From positions 248,001 to 312,000 of the forward strand of contig NZ_JARGDQ010000002.1 of assembly GCF_029210385.1 (NCBI RefSeq): a DNA stretch of 64,000 nucleotides, read 5' to 3'. The stretch's first letter is position 1. Each line of letters begins with the position of its first letter. Position numbers and translations under genes: made by a program. The stretch comes from Desulfurivibrio dismutans (lineage in GTDB: Bacteria > Desulfobacterota > Desulfobulbia > Desulfobulbales > Desulfurivibrionaceae). The notes under the pieces are model-generated. The model worked only from the letters and a program-made list of their open reading frames with translations. It did no database searches and had not been told where the DNA came from. This document shows positions 33,955 through 42,100 of the stretch, one piece after another.

Positions 33955-34761
33955 TTGTCGGTAAAAAACAATCCCTACGCGTTGTACAAGCTGTTGCCGG
34001 GCGACAACTGCGGCCGTTGTTATCTGCCTTCCTGCATGGCCTTTGCCGCCGCCGTTATCCGGGGTGACAAGCGCCCAGCCGAGTGCCCGGCCCTGGAGCC
34101 GGCAACCCTGGCCCGTCTGGACGCGGAGTTGCAGCCCCGGCAGGGGCTGAAGGATGAACAGGAAGCCGCGGCCGCCGAGCTGCAGGCGCAGGTAGCGGCC
34201 CTTGACTACGTTGCGGCGGCCGCCAAAGTGGGCGGCTGGCGGCAGGGTGAGCGGCTGGCGATTCCCTGCCTGGGCAAGGATTTTTACCTGGAGCCCGACG
34301 GCCGGATGGCTTCCCAGTGTCACGTAAACCCCTGGATTCAACTGCCGTTGCTGCGCTATGTGCTGATTTGCCGGGGGGCGACGGCCACCGACGAGTGGTT
34401 GCCGTTTGCCGGCCTACCGGGAGGGCAGGCCGGGGCGGCCCTGTTCGCCAAGCGTTGCGAAGAGCCCCTGCGGCGTTTGGCCGATGACTACGGGGAAGAT
34501 TTTTTTGCCCTGCTGAACATGTTCGGGGCGGTGGAAGGCAAGGAAAGCAAGGCCGACAGCCGGGTGCTGACTTTTCATCCCCTGCCGTTGGTCCCTTTCC
34601 GGCTGGCCTACCAAGCTCCGGAAGAGGGGTTGGACTCGGCGTTGCGGATATCCTTTGACCGTTGTGCCGAACAGAACGCCAACCCCGAGATGCTGCATTT
34701 TTTGGGGACCGGAATTGCAGCCATGTTGGAAAAAATTCTCAAGCGGCAGGCCGCCTGCTGA
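33955..34761 (+). CDS. Fe-S cluster domain plus DUF3786 protein
   Basis: This 268-residue protein has an N-terminal [4Fe-4S] domain of the CoFeSP/RnfB kind (GDNCGRCYLPSCMAFAAAV ... ECPAL). A DUF3786 region follows (GKDFYLEPDGRM, WIQLPLLRYVL, FFALLNMFGAV). The start is TTG 33955 after GGAGGAG, because upstream ATGs lack a site. DUF3786 proteins occur mainly in anaerobes with corrinoid metabolism. A role with corrinoid or Wood-Ljungdahl enzymes is plausible but unproven. About 240 bp before it (33710-33954) hold no other recognised feature. Confidence 0.82.
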   Translation: MSVKNNPYALYKLLPGDNCGRCYLPSCMAFAAAVIRGDKRPAECPALEPATLARLDAELQPRQGLKDEQEAAAAELQAQVAALDYVAAAAKVGGWRQGERLAIPCLGKDFYLEPDGRMASQCHVNPWIQLPLLRYVLICRGATATDEWLPFAGLPGGQAGAALFAKRCEEPLRRLADDYGEDFFALLNMFGAVEGKESKADSRVLTFHPLPLVPFRLAYQAPEEGLDSALRISFDRCAEQNANPEMLHFLGTGIAAMLEKILKRQAAC

Positions 34762-34819
34762 TGCCGTCCCGTGTAGCCGTTCATAGAAGGTCACAACCGG
34801 CAGGTTTAGCGGTTGCAGT

Positions 34820-35971
34820 TCAGTCCAGTAGTTTGCCCCGATTGCCCTGTTGCTGTTTTAGCCCTTTATGGATTATCAGTTGCCTGCCCTCGCTTTGTCC
34901 GGCCTCATAGCTGGCGGAGTAAAGTCGACGGCCGCGGCCGCGGACGGTGCGCAGATGCGGATAGCGCTCCTGGAGAAAGTACTGGAGTTCCGGATCGCTG
35001 TTGCAAACCAGGCTGCTGCAGGTGACCGCCGGGGTCCAGGCATCGGCCGGCAATTCGTCGTCGGCTCTTCGCTGTGGGGGGGCGTCGCTCTCCTGGCGCT
35101 GCAGCTTTTCCCTCAGACCGTTTAATACTCCGATACAGTAAGAGTTTTTCTCTTGCCCCGCAGCTCCGGTGTGTTTGCGGTGCTGTTGCCAGAGCCGGGC
35201 CAGCCGGTCTTCCAGAAAGTGAAAGACATACTCGGCCACCGCCAGGTTTTCCCGGCGGCCCAGCAGTTCCAGCACCCGGTGCCGTTGGTCGTGGGCCGCA
35301 CTGTAAAGAGAATAACTGATGGTTTTGACATAAAAAAAATCCTGCAGCAGGGCGGTAAGATGAAGATGATGGGGGGGGCTGCGGCGGCGGCCGGTGCTGA
35401 TGACCAGGCAGTCGTAACCTTCTTGGGCTTCGGGTCCTGTGGAATCGGGGCGACCCCGCCGCCGGTCCAGGTTGTGCCGGCGCATCAGCTCCCCGGCCTT
35501 GGCCATGGCCAGGGCGGCTTCGTGTTCATTGACGCTGCCGGCCAGCGCCAGCAGTTTTTCTATTTTATTTAGCACCGGCCAAGCGCCGGTCGGCCGGCCG
35601 GCGGCGGCCAACTGCCCGGGGATGGTACTGGCGGCCCGGCGAAAGAGGGGGTGTACTCCCAAGCGTCGGCAGGCCTCCTGAAAGGCCGGGCCATGGGGGG
35701 GCTCGCTGCCGCCCGGCAAGAGCCGGTCCACGTACTGGTGGGCCATCTCATGTTTGAGCACCTCCAGAACCACCTCCCAGCCATGCTCCTGGATCAGCCA
35801 GGCGGCAATCTGCAGCACTCCCGGCGAGGGCTGCGGGCGCCAGGTACCGGCCCGGGATCTCCCTTCCCCGATAACCAGCAGCGGTGTCGGCAGGGGCAGC
35901 CGATAATATCGGCAAATCCATGTATGCTCCAGCAGCAGTTGCCGCTGCCATTTCAGTTGATCTGCAGCCAT
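34820..35971 (-). CDS. SprT-like metalloprotease fused to DUF2786
   Basis: This 383-residue protein has an N-terminal SprT-like domain with the zinc motif HEMAHQYVD and a further HGPAF ligand (residues about 70-105). A DUF2786 domain follows (NKIEKLLALAGSVNEHEAALAMAKAGELMRRHNL), then a C-terminal region resembling the DUF7168 partner of DUF2786. Eukaryotic Spartan relatives cleave DNA-protein crosslinks; the bacterial fusion's role is unknown. The N-terminus overlaps the preceding gene by 19 bp, which suggests translational coupling. Confidence 0.83.
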   Translation of the reverse strand: MAADQLKWQRQLLLEHTWICRYYRLPLPTPLLVIGEGRSRAGTWRPQPSPGVLQIAAWLIQEHGWEVVLEVLKHEMAHQYVDRLLPGGSEPPHGPAFQEACRRLGVHPLFRRAASTIPGQLAAAGRPTGAWPVLNKIEKLLALAGSVNEHEAALAMAKAGELMRRHNLDRRRGRPDSTGPEAQEGYDCLVISTGRRRSPPHHLHLTALLQDFFYVKTISYSLYSAAHDQRHRVLELLGRRENLAVAEYVFHFLEDRLARLWQQHRKHTGAAGQEKNSYCIGVLNGLREKLQRQESDAPPQRRADDELPADAWTPAVTCSSLVCNSDPELQYFLQERYPHLRTVRGRGRRLYSASYEAGQSEGRQLIIHKGLKQQQGNRGKLLD

Positions 35972-36753
35972 TTTTTTAACAGTATGCGGGTGGCGTCGGC
36001 CAGGTGGCCCGAAGGGCTGGTGCGCCGGATGAAGTCGGGATAGAAAAATTCCGGTGCCAGCTCGCGGGCCGGCGCGCCGGCCAGGTAATGACAGTGCCAG
36101 CCAGCCCTGATGGCACGGCGGCAGTAATCGGCATCATGGTAAAAATGCTTAAAACCCTCGTCAAAAGTGCCGATTTCCTCCAGGGTCTCCCGGCGCAGCA
36201 GCATGGCCCGGGCGCTTAAAAAAGCGGCGGCGGCCAATTTGAAAACCGGCGGCTCACCGGCGTGGTAGTGGCGTTTGAGCAGCGGCCCGCCCAGGCCACT
36301 GCCGCCCATCCTGGTATGCAGCAGTAAAATGGTCGCCAGCCCAGGCTGGCGGCGGCGGGAAGGAACTAAGCGGTTGGCACCGTCGAGTAGCCGGGGGGCC
36401 GCCAGCCCGCTTTCGGGATTTTCATCCATAAAATTCACCAGGTTGAACAGGCAGCCCGCCAGGGGGTAAACCCGGGGCGACCAGGGGGCCAGATAGCGAC
36501 CGGCGGCCAACCCCATGGCATGGTTCAGGCGCCGGCCGGGGGAGGCCGGTGGATTTTCGTATATGGTCAGTTGGGGGAAGTCGGCCCGCAGACTCCGACC
36601 TTCCGGGCTTTGTGGGGTGCAGTCCAGGCCGGCGACAATTACTTCGTAAGCCGCCGGGTCGGCATGCTCTTCCACCGCCACCAGAAACTGCCGCAGCGCA
36701 GCCACCGTGACCGGTTCCGTCAGGCAAAAGGAGATATCGACATCAATGGCCAA
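35953..36753 (-). CDS. Glycosyltransferase family 2-like protein
   Basis: This 266-residue GT-A-like protein has SFCLTEPVTVAALRQFL and VIVAGLDCTPQSPEG in place of the usual nucleotide-binding strand. RRLNHAMGLAAGRYLAPWSPRVYP sits where GT2 enzymes carry the metal-binding DxD. A late segment (GTFDEGFKHFYHDADYCRRAIRAGW) is well conserved. The lost DxD suggests reduced or altered catalysis. It overlaps the SprT-like gene. Confidence 0.75.
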   Translation of the reverse strand: MAIDVDISFCLTEPVTVAALRQFLVAVEEHADPAAYEVIVAGLDCTPQSPEGRSLRADFPQLTIYENPPASPGRRLNHAMGLAAGRYLAPWSPRVYPLAGCLFNLVNFMDENPESGLAAPRLLDGANRLVPSRRRQPGLATILLLHTRMGGSGLGGPLLKRHYHAGEPPVFKLAAAAFLSARAMLLRRETLEEIGTFDEGFKHFYHDADYCRRAIRAGWHCHYLAGAPARELAPEFFYPDFIRRTSPSGHLADATRILLKKWLQIN

Positions 36754-36808
36754 GGACGTTGTCCCCCTGCGGGATGTTAACCCGTGCCGTATCGGTGGGC
36801 GTTAAGCG

Positions 36809-38737
36809 TTAACCTGCCGGTTGGCTGCTTTTGGTCACCGAAGGGAACAGACTCATGTTGGTATGAGGTAGGAACAGGGCGGCCATGTAATGGTCCATGA
36901 ACTGGGGGTTTTCCGCCAGCTCCAGGTTGGTGACCAACTCGGATACCACCATTCGCTCTCGGAACCGCTGATTATCGCACAAGCTGACCCGGCAGCCCAG
37001 CAGCGAGCCGTTGCCCAGGTAAAAAAAACGTTCCCGGGGGATATCAGGCAGCAGGCCGATGGTGATAGCCCGTTCCAGGTCGATATAGGCCCCGAAATTG
37101 CCGGCCAGAATCACCCGGTCCAGGGCGTCGAAATCCATTCCCACCGACTCCAGCAGGGTCTGATAACCCGCGTACATGGCCCCCTTGGCCCGGATCAGAT
37201 TGTCGAGGTCGACCTCGCTGATCACCACATCCTGGCCCAGCAGGGCGTCCTTGCCCCAGGCCAGGACATACTCCCAGCCGTCTTCCCCATGGCGGATCCG
37301 GGGGTGTTCCAGGTTGCGGCTGAACTTGCCCTGGGGGTCGATGACCCCGGCGTTGAGCAGTTCGGCGACGATGGCGATCAGCCCCGAGCCGCAGATCCCG
37401 CAGGGCTTGATGCGGTCGATGGTGATGATCATCGGCTCCAGCGTTTCCGGATGGATATGAAAATTTTCGATGGCCCCGGAGTTGGCCCGCATGCCGTGGC
37501 GAATGCCGCCGCCTTCAAAAGCAGGTCCGGCCGAACAGGCGGCGCAGACCATCCATTCTTCATTGCCCACCACGATTTCCCCGTTGGTGCCGATGTCGAT
37601 AAACAGGGTCAGCTCCGGGTTCTTGTACATCCGGCAGGCATGCACCCCGGCGATGATATCGCCGCCGACATAACTGGCCACCGCCGGGTAGAGAAAGAGC
37701 CGCACCGAGGGATGGGCCAGCACCCCCAGTTCGGCCGCCGGGGTCAGAGGAAAATGGCTGCAGGTGGGGACATAGGGTGACTCCCGGATATATTTGGGAT
37801 TCAGCCCCAGCAGCAGGTGGCTCATGATGGTGTTGCCCGCCGCCATGATGTAACTGATGTCGCTGGGGCTGATGATTACCGTTTTACAGACCGTTTCGAT
37901 AATACCGTTGATGGTCCGTACCACTTTACCCTGCAGGGTGCGCAGGCCGTCTCCCCGCTGGGAATAAACGATGCGGGAAATGACGTCTTCACCGCAGGAG
38001 ATCTGGTCGTTGTAGGCCGAGGCCTCGGCGATGACTTCCCCGCTGTTGAGATCGATCAGCATGCCGCACACCGTGGTGGTGCCGATATCCACCGCCAGGC
38101 CGTACAGGCTGGCGGTGGTGTCGCCCGGTTCCACGGCGATGATCCGGGCCGGTTCTTCGGCCCGGCGCCCCTTTAGCAAAATCACCGTTATCTGCCAGTC
38201 GGCTTCCCGCAGAGTAAAGGGCAGGTCCTTGAGCATCTCGGGATGATCGTAGGTGGGCTCCTTGCAGTCGTGGCAATCCTGGCGGATGGCCCGCATCAGC
38301 CGCTGGAGATCGGGAATGTTGTTCTCCATGGTGGGCGGGTCGAGCTTGAGAAAACGCTTTTCCACCGGCGGGTCAAGCCGCCAGTCGCCGATGAGCTGCT
38401 CCAGGGAGCGGGCTGAAATGGTGCGGGTGGCGGCGGGTTTGTGTTTCAGGGCCTTGCCGTCCTTGCCCATGGCTTCGGGAATCCGCACCACCAGGTCGCT
38501 CTTGACCCGGCTCTGGCAGGCCAGCCGCAGGCCGGCGGCGTAATCATCGTTATTCAAACGAGCCTTGCCGGACTCCACCTCGCCGGCTTCCACCGCCACC
38601 TTGCACTTGCCGCACACCCCGTCGCCGCCGCAGTAGGCGTTGACATAGACCCCGGCCTGGGCGGCGGCGGCCAGCAGATTTTCCCCTTCCTCCACCTCGA
38701 TGGAGACATTATCCGGCAGAAATTGTATAGTTTTCAT
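36809..38737 (-). CDS. RACo-like ferredoxin-ASKHA corrinoid activator (paralogue 2)
   Basis: This 642-residue protein has a [2Fe-2S] ferredoxin domain with Cys36, Cys42, Cys45 and Cys74. A linker contains an extra Cys pair (CHDC) not seen in paralogue 1. The ASKHA domain shows VDIGTTTVCGMLIDL, FIDIGTNGEIV, CGICGSGL and ILAGNFGAYIDLERA. It probably reduces corrinoid cobalt in an ATP-dependent way, like RACo. It appears monocistronic, unlike the FDH-linked paralogue. The two differ strongly between the domains, so their partners are probably different. Confidence 0.88.
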   Translation of the reverse strand: MKTIQFLPDNVSIEVEEGENLLAAAAQAGVYVNAYCGGDGVCGKCKVAVEAGEVESGKARLNNDDYAAGLRLACQSRVKSDLVVRIPEAMGKDGKALKHKPAATRTISARSLEQLIGDWRLDPPVEKRFLKLDPPTMENNIPDLQRLMRAIRQDCHDCKEPTYDHPEMLKDLPFTLREADWQITVILLKGRRAEEPARIIAVEPGDTTASLYGLAVDIGTTTVCGMLIDLNSGEVIAEASAYNDQISCGEDVISRIVYSQRGDGLRTLQGKVVRTINGIIETVCKTVIISPSDISYIMAAGNTIMSHLLLGLNPKYIRESPYVPTCSHFPLTPAAELGVLAHPSVRLFLYPAVASYVGGDIIAGVHACRMYKNPELTLFIDIGTNGEIVVGNEEWMVCAACSAGPAFEGGGIRHGMRANSGAIENFHIHPETLEPMIITIDRIKPCGICGSGLIAIVAELLNAGVIDPQGKFSRNLEHPRIRHGEDGWEYVLAWGKDALLGQDVVISEVDLDNLIRAKGAMYAGYQTLLESVGMDFDALDRVILAGNFGAYIDLERAITIGLLPDIPRERFFYLGNGSLLGCRVSLCDNQRFRERMVVSELVTNLELAENPQFMDHYMAALFLPHTNMSLFPSVTKSSQPAG

Positions 38738-38831
38738 GGTGGTGGCAAAATATCAGGATTGGGCCAACTGTCAAGCACCATTACCGCCGCCGGCCCGACA
38801 GGGTTAAACGTAAAGACATACTGGTGAAGTC

Positions 38832-39764
38832 ATGACTGCTGTTGCGCATAATGCCAAATCGGCTGAAAATTTTGCGGTTCCGGCCGATTCTGCCAAAGTA
38901 AGTGATCACAGGGGCCACAAGGCCTGGCCGCCACGGGCCGGTTTTCTTCAATTCAGGGTGCGGTTTGGCGATCCGGCCGCCAATCTGGCGGTGGTGCGGG
39001 AACAACTGGCCCGGCTGGCGCCCCCGCCGGCCACCCTGGTGGTGCTGCCGGAACTGTGGTCCGGCGGTTTCGCCTATCACGCCATGGCCCGGATGGCGGC
39101 TGAAACCCCTGCCCTGCTGACCGCTCTGGCCGCCGAGGCCAGTCGGTACGACATTTTTCTGGCCGGCAGCCTCCCTGAAGCCCCGGTGCCCCCCGCTCAG
39201 GCAGCCTCTTCAGCATCCACGGACAGTGATCACGAAGGCCATCAGGTAAGCGAGCCCGGGGCTCGCTTGCACAACACTTTGTATCTGGTGGGGCCGCAGG
39301 GGGTGATGGGCCGGTATCACAAGCAGCAGATGTTTGCCCCCATGGGGGAACCGGATTATTTCCAGCCCGGCCGGTTGGCTGGGCCCTTGGCCGGCCCTGC
39401 CGGGCCGGTGGGTGGCCTGGTTTGTTTTGACCTGCGCTTTCCCGAACTGGCGGCCGCCCAGGTGCGGCAGGGCGCGACGGTTTTGCTGGTGGCCGCGCAG
39501 TGGCCGAAAGCCCGGCGGGAACACTGGCGAATCTTGCTTCGCGCCCGCGCCATTGAAAACCAGATTTTTGTGGTGGCCTGCAACACCTGCGGCCTGGTAG
39601 GCGATGCCGACTTTGCCGGCTGTTCGGCCATTATCGCTCCCGATGGCGATATACTGGCGGAGGCCGCCGACCGGGCAGCCGGCTTAATGGCGCCGCTGGA
39701 CTTTGCCCACCAGTCCGAGGTCCGGCGCCTCTTTCAGACCGCCGGCGGCGCTGCCGCAGCCTGA
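38832..39764 (+). CDS. Carbon-nitrogen hydrolase (nitrilase/omega-amidase type)
   Basis: This 310-residue nitrilase-superfamily amidase has the catalytic triad in place: Glu in VLPELWSGG, Lys in YHKQQMF and Cys in VCFDLRFPE. The pattern fits omega-amidase (YafV/Nit2) enzymes acting on alpha-keto amides. Two unusual His/Asp/Gly peptides, SDHRGHKA near residue 24 and SDHEGHQV near residue 133, are encoded by similar DNA and lie in the N-terminal extension and a surface loop. No strong ribosome-binding site was seen. Confidence 0.88.
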   Translation: MTAVAHNAKSAENFAVPADSAKVSDHRGHKAWPPRAGFLQFRVRFGDPAANLAVVREQLARLAPPPATLVVLPELWSGGFAYHAMARMAAETPALLTALAAEASRYDIFLAGSLPEAPVPPAQAASSASTDSDHEGHQVSEPGARLHNTLYLVGPQGVMGRYHKQQMFAPMGEPDYFQPGRLAGPLAGPAGPVGGLVCFDLRFPELAAAQVRQGATVLLVAAQWPKARREHWRILLRARAIENQIFVVACNTCGLVGDADFAGCSAIIAPDGDILAEAADRAAGLMAPLDFAHQSEVRRLFQTAGGAAAA

Positions 39765-39868
39765 ACGCAATCGGCCGGCGACTTTTTTTTCAAGGAAACC
39801 AGGCTGTCGGCCGATGATTGAAGACAGAACAGGTATTGGCCGGCAAGTACAACATAAGGATGGAGATT

Positions 39869-40609
39869 ATGAGTAAAAACCAAACATACGGCATCCAGCG
39901 GCGGCCGGGCCGGGTTGTCGGGATACGGCCGGCGGTTGGCTTGCTGTTGATTTTACTGGCCGGCCTTTGGCTGGTGCCGGCTCAAGCTTTGGCGGAATGG
40001 CCGGTTCAACCGGCGTCGGCTGTCGCACCGGCGGAGCCAAAAACGGCAGCCCCGGCGGTGTCCGGCCAAGTGGTGGCGGCGCTGCAGATTGATGAGACGA
40101 GCCGGCTTTATCATCACGTTGCCAGCCTCAGTGAGCAGCTTTTTGCCAGCCTCGCGGAACCGGATATTGAATTCGGGGAACTGCGGGGAGGGGTCATTGT
40201 GTTGTCCTTTGTCGATCAACGAAAGCTGACTCGTACCACCTCTTTTGGCCGTTACCTGGCGGAACAGTTGATGAACAACCTGCAGCAGCGCCGGGTGCCG
40301 GTGGTGGAGTTGCGCCAGAGCCGGGAGGTGCGCATCCAGGAACAGCGCGGAGAATACGGTCTTTCCCGTAATCCCGGCGAGATTCGGGAAACGGTACAGG
40401 CGGCGGCGATGCTTACCGGCACTTACACCGCCACCGCCGAGCAGGTCATCGTCAATGCCAGGATCATTAATAATCGTAACGGCGTGCTGCTGGCCTCCGC
40501 CACCGCCATCATTCGGCGCACCCCGGTGGTGGATGCGATGTTGTCCGATCCGGTCAGTGACGTGGTCATTGACCCCGAGCCCATGTATATGAAACGCCTG
40601 GAATTTTGA
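39869..40609 (+). CDS. FlgO-like exported protein 1
   Basis: This 246-residue protein has a signal peptide (cleaved after ALA near residue 41) and a FlgO domain. The domain shows GGVIVLSFVDQRKLTRTTSFGRYLAEQLMNNLQQRRVPVVELR, then EYGLSRNPGEI and VNARIINNRNGVLLAS. FlgO in Vibrio is an outer-membrane protein of the flagellar H/T ring region. The ATG at 39869 follows GGATGGAG. It is the first of four genes in one direction. Repeat C2 follows directly. Confidence 0.82.
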   Translation: MSKNQTYGIQRRPGRVVGIRPAVGLLLILLAGLWLVPAQALAEWPVQPASAVAPAEPKTAAPAVSGQVVAALQIDETSRLYHHVASLSEQLFASLAEPDIEFGELRGGVIVLSFVDQRKLTRTTSFGRYLAEQLMNNLQQRRVPVVELRQSREVRIQEQRGEYGLSRNPGEIRETVQAAAMLTGTYTATAEQVIVNARIINNRNGVLLASATAIIRRTPVVDAMLSDPVSDVVIDPEPMYMKRLEF

Positions 40610-40708
40610 TGGCTTTGCAAAAAACTGCCAAGCAGGTTGGTCGGTAACGTGAAAACAAGTAGCTACAAAGCGTGCCCAGTCGGCGGCGCGGCTTTTGGCG
40701 GCGCCGAC
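40608..40708 (-). repeat. Intergenic repeat family C, copy C2
   Basis: This 101-bp copy lies within the FlgO-like cluster. On the minus strand it begins with GTCGGCG pairing with CGCCGAC, carries the core CTGGGCACGCTTTGTAGC and ends TTTTTTGCAAAGCCATC. About 70 of 100 positions look alike between C1 and C2 by eye. Its last bases overlap the flgO-1 stop codon. Confidence 0.75.
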
Positions 40709-40747
40709 AATTTTGATGGCGTTATTAAAATTATGGAGACCATGGTA

Positions 40748-41503
40748 ATGACCGAGAAAGTGTCGTCAGTGGCGGGCCGTTGGCTTTGCATTCACGTTCT
40801 GGCCCTGCTGCTGTTGCTGCCAGGTCAGGCTGCCTGTGCCGGTCAGCAGCCGGTGGCGGTTGCTGAAAAATCGGCGTTGCACACAGAACAACAGCCCTCC
40901 TATTTTGTGCCGCAACTGGAGGCCCGGCCGATTGTTGCGGGAACCGTGGAGAACAGAGAACCGCGGGCTTTGTTTCCTTATCGCCCGACAGGCCCGGGAG
41001 GACCGGGACTGGCGACCCTGCTGGGCGAAATAACCCGGGAGGCGGCAGGGAAGGTCTTTTATCAGTTGCGGGAAGATAGCGTGGATCCGTCTGATGTCCG
41101 AGTGGCGGTGGTGGGCGCTGTTCCCCTGGCCGATCTGAAAAGGGAGAGTGAATTTGGTCGGGTGCTGGCCGAATTTATGCTCACCGACCTGGCCGACCGG
41201 GGCGTTAGCGTCACGGAACTTCGCCTGGGCAAAGACATTCACATTGTGCCCCAGACCGGCGAGTTTGTGCTGTCCCGCAACATTGGTGAACTGGCCAGCC
41301 GGCAGCAGGACTTGGACTACGTGGTGCTGAGCACTTACTCAAATACCCGCAGCACGCTGATGTTGCATGGCCGGCTGGTGGGTCTGCAGGATGGCCTGGT
41401 ACGGACCAGTTGGCGGCATAATTTACCGCTTGATCGCGAGCTGCGATGGTTTTTCGGGGAAAGCGAGCAACCGGTTACGGTTTCGATCCGGGGCATGCTG
41501 TAA
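40748..41503 (+). CDS. FlgO-like exported protein 2
   Basis: This protein of about 251 residues has a signal sequence ending LLLLLPGQAACAG, where the Cys could be a weak lipobox. It is homologous to protein 1: VRVAVVGAVPLADLKRESEFGRVLAEFMLTDLADRGVSVTELRLGKDIHI and EFVLSRNIGELA. The start could be ATG 40733, 40742 or 40748; the last gives the best signal peptide. The pair probably arose by duplication. Confidence 0.78.
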   Translation: MTEKVSSVAGRWLCIHVLALLLLLPGQAACAGQQPVAVAEKSALHTEQQPSYFVPQLEARPIVAGTVENREPRALFPYRPTGPGGPGLATLLGEITREAAGKVFYQLREDSVDPSDVRVAVVGAVPLADLKRESEFGRVLAEFMLTDLADRGVSVTELRLGKDIHIVPQTGEFVLSRNIGELASRQQDLDYVVLSTYSNTRSTLMLHGRLVGLQDGLVRTSWRHNLPLDRELRWFFGESEQPVTVSIRGML

Positions 41504-41548
41504 TCGGCCGATGGACTTGATTGCCGGCAGGCGAATGGCGGGAGAAAG

Positions 41549-42076
41549 ATGGTGATGAAAGCAAGATTGGCAATGGTTGGCCATCGGGGATGGTGGAGGG
41601 TTCCGGGACTGTTGCTGGTGCTGTTTTTTGTAGTGCTGCCGCCCTCGGTAATGGCCGAAGAAGAGCAGCAAGCGGCGTCGCCGGCCGGTTATGGCTCTCT
41701 TGCTGAACTGATCCACCTCATCGGCGAGGATGCGGCCGGTGAATTTGTCGATTTTTTTACCGCCGGACCGGTTCAGGTTACCCCTTTTGCTGTGCTGAGC
41801 GAGGGGATGCCCCGGCGTCTTTCGTTTTTGGGAGTAACCCTGGCCGACCAAATGCGGGCGGTGATCAACCGAGTGCCGGAGTCAGCCGCCGCCGGTCAAA
41901 GGCCCCCGGCAAGCCAGCAAATGTTATGGGGGTGGCTGCAGGAAATCGACGGTTGCCTGCGGGTTCACATAAGTGGTCGTAACAGTCACGGCCAGTGGCG
42001 TTCTTACGTGGCCAACGTGGAGATGTCGGCCGCGGTTTACCGGGCGATGCATACCTACGTGGCATACGGGCAGTGA
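41549..42076 (+). CDS. Exported protein, possibly a divergent FlgO-like member 3
   Basis: This 175-residue protein has a signal peptide (cut after VMA near residue 36). The mature part has VQVTPFAVLSEGMPRRLSFLGVTLADQMRAVIN, laid out like the FlgO segment of genes 1 and 2 but with weak identity, and a C-terminal domain with CLRVHISGRNSHGQWRSYVANVEM. The homology is a suggestion only. GGAGAAAG precedes ATG 41549/41555. The next gene starts 25 bp downstream. Confidence 0.65.
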   Translation: MVMKARLAMVGHRGWWRVPGLLLVLFFVVLPPSVMAEEEQQAASPAGYGSLAELIHLIGEDAAGEFVDFFTAGPVQVTPFAVLSEGMPRRLSFLGVTLADQMRAVINRVPESAAAGQRPPASQQMLWGWLQEIDGCLRVHISGRNSHGQWRSYVANVEMSAAVYRAMHTYVAYGQ

Positions 42077-42100
42077 TTAACACAGACGGATGGATGGATC

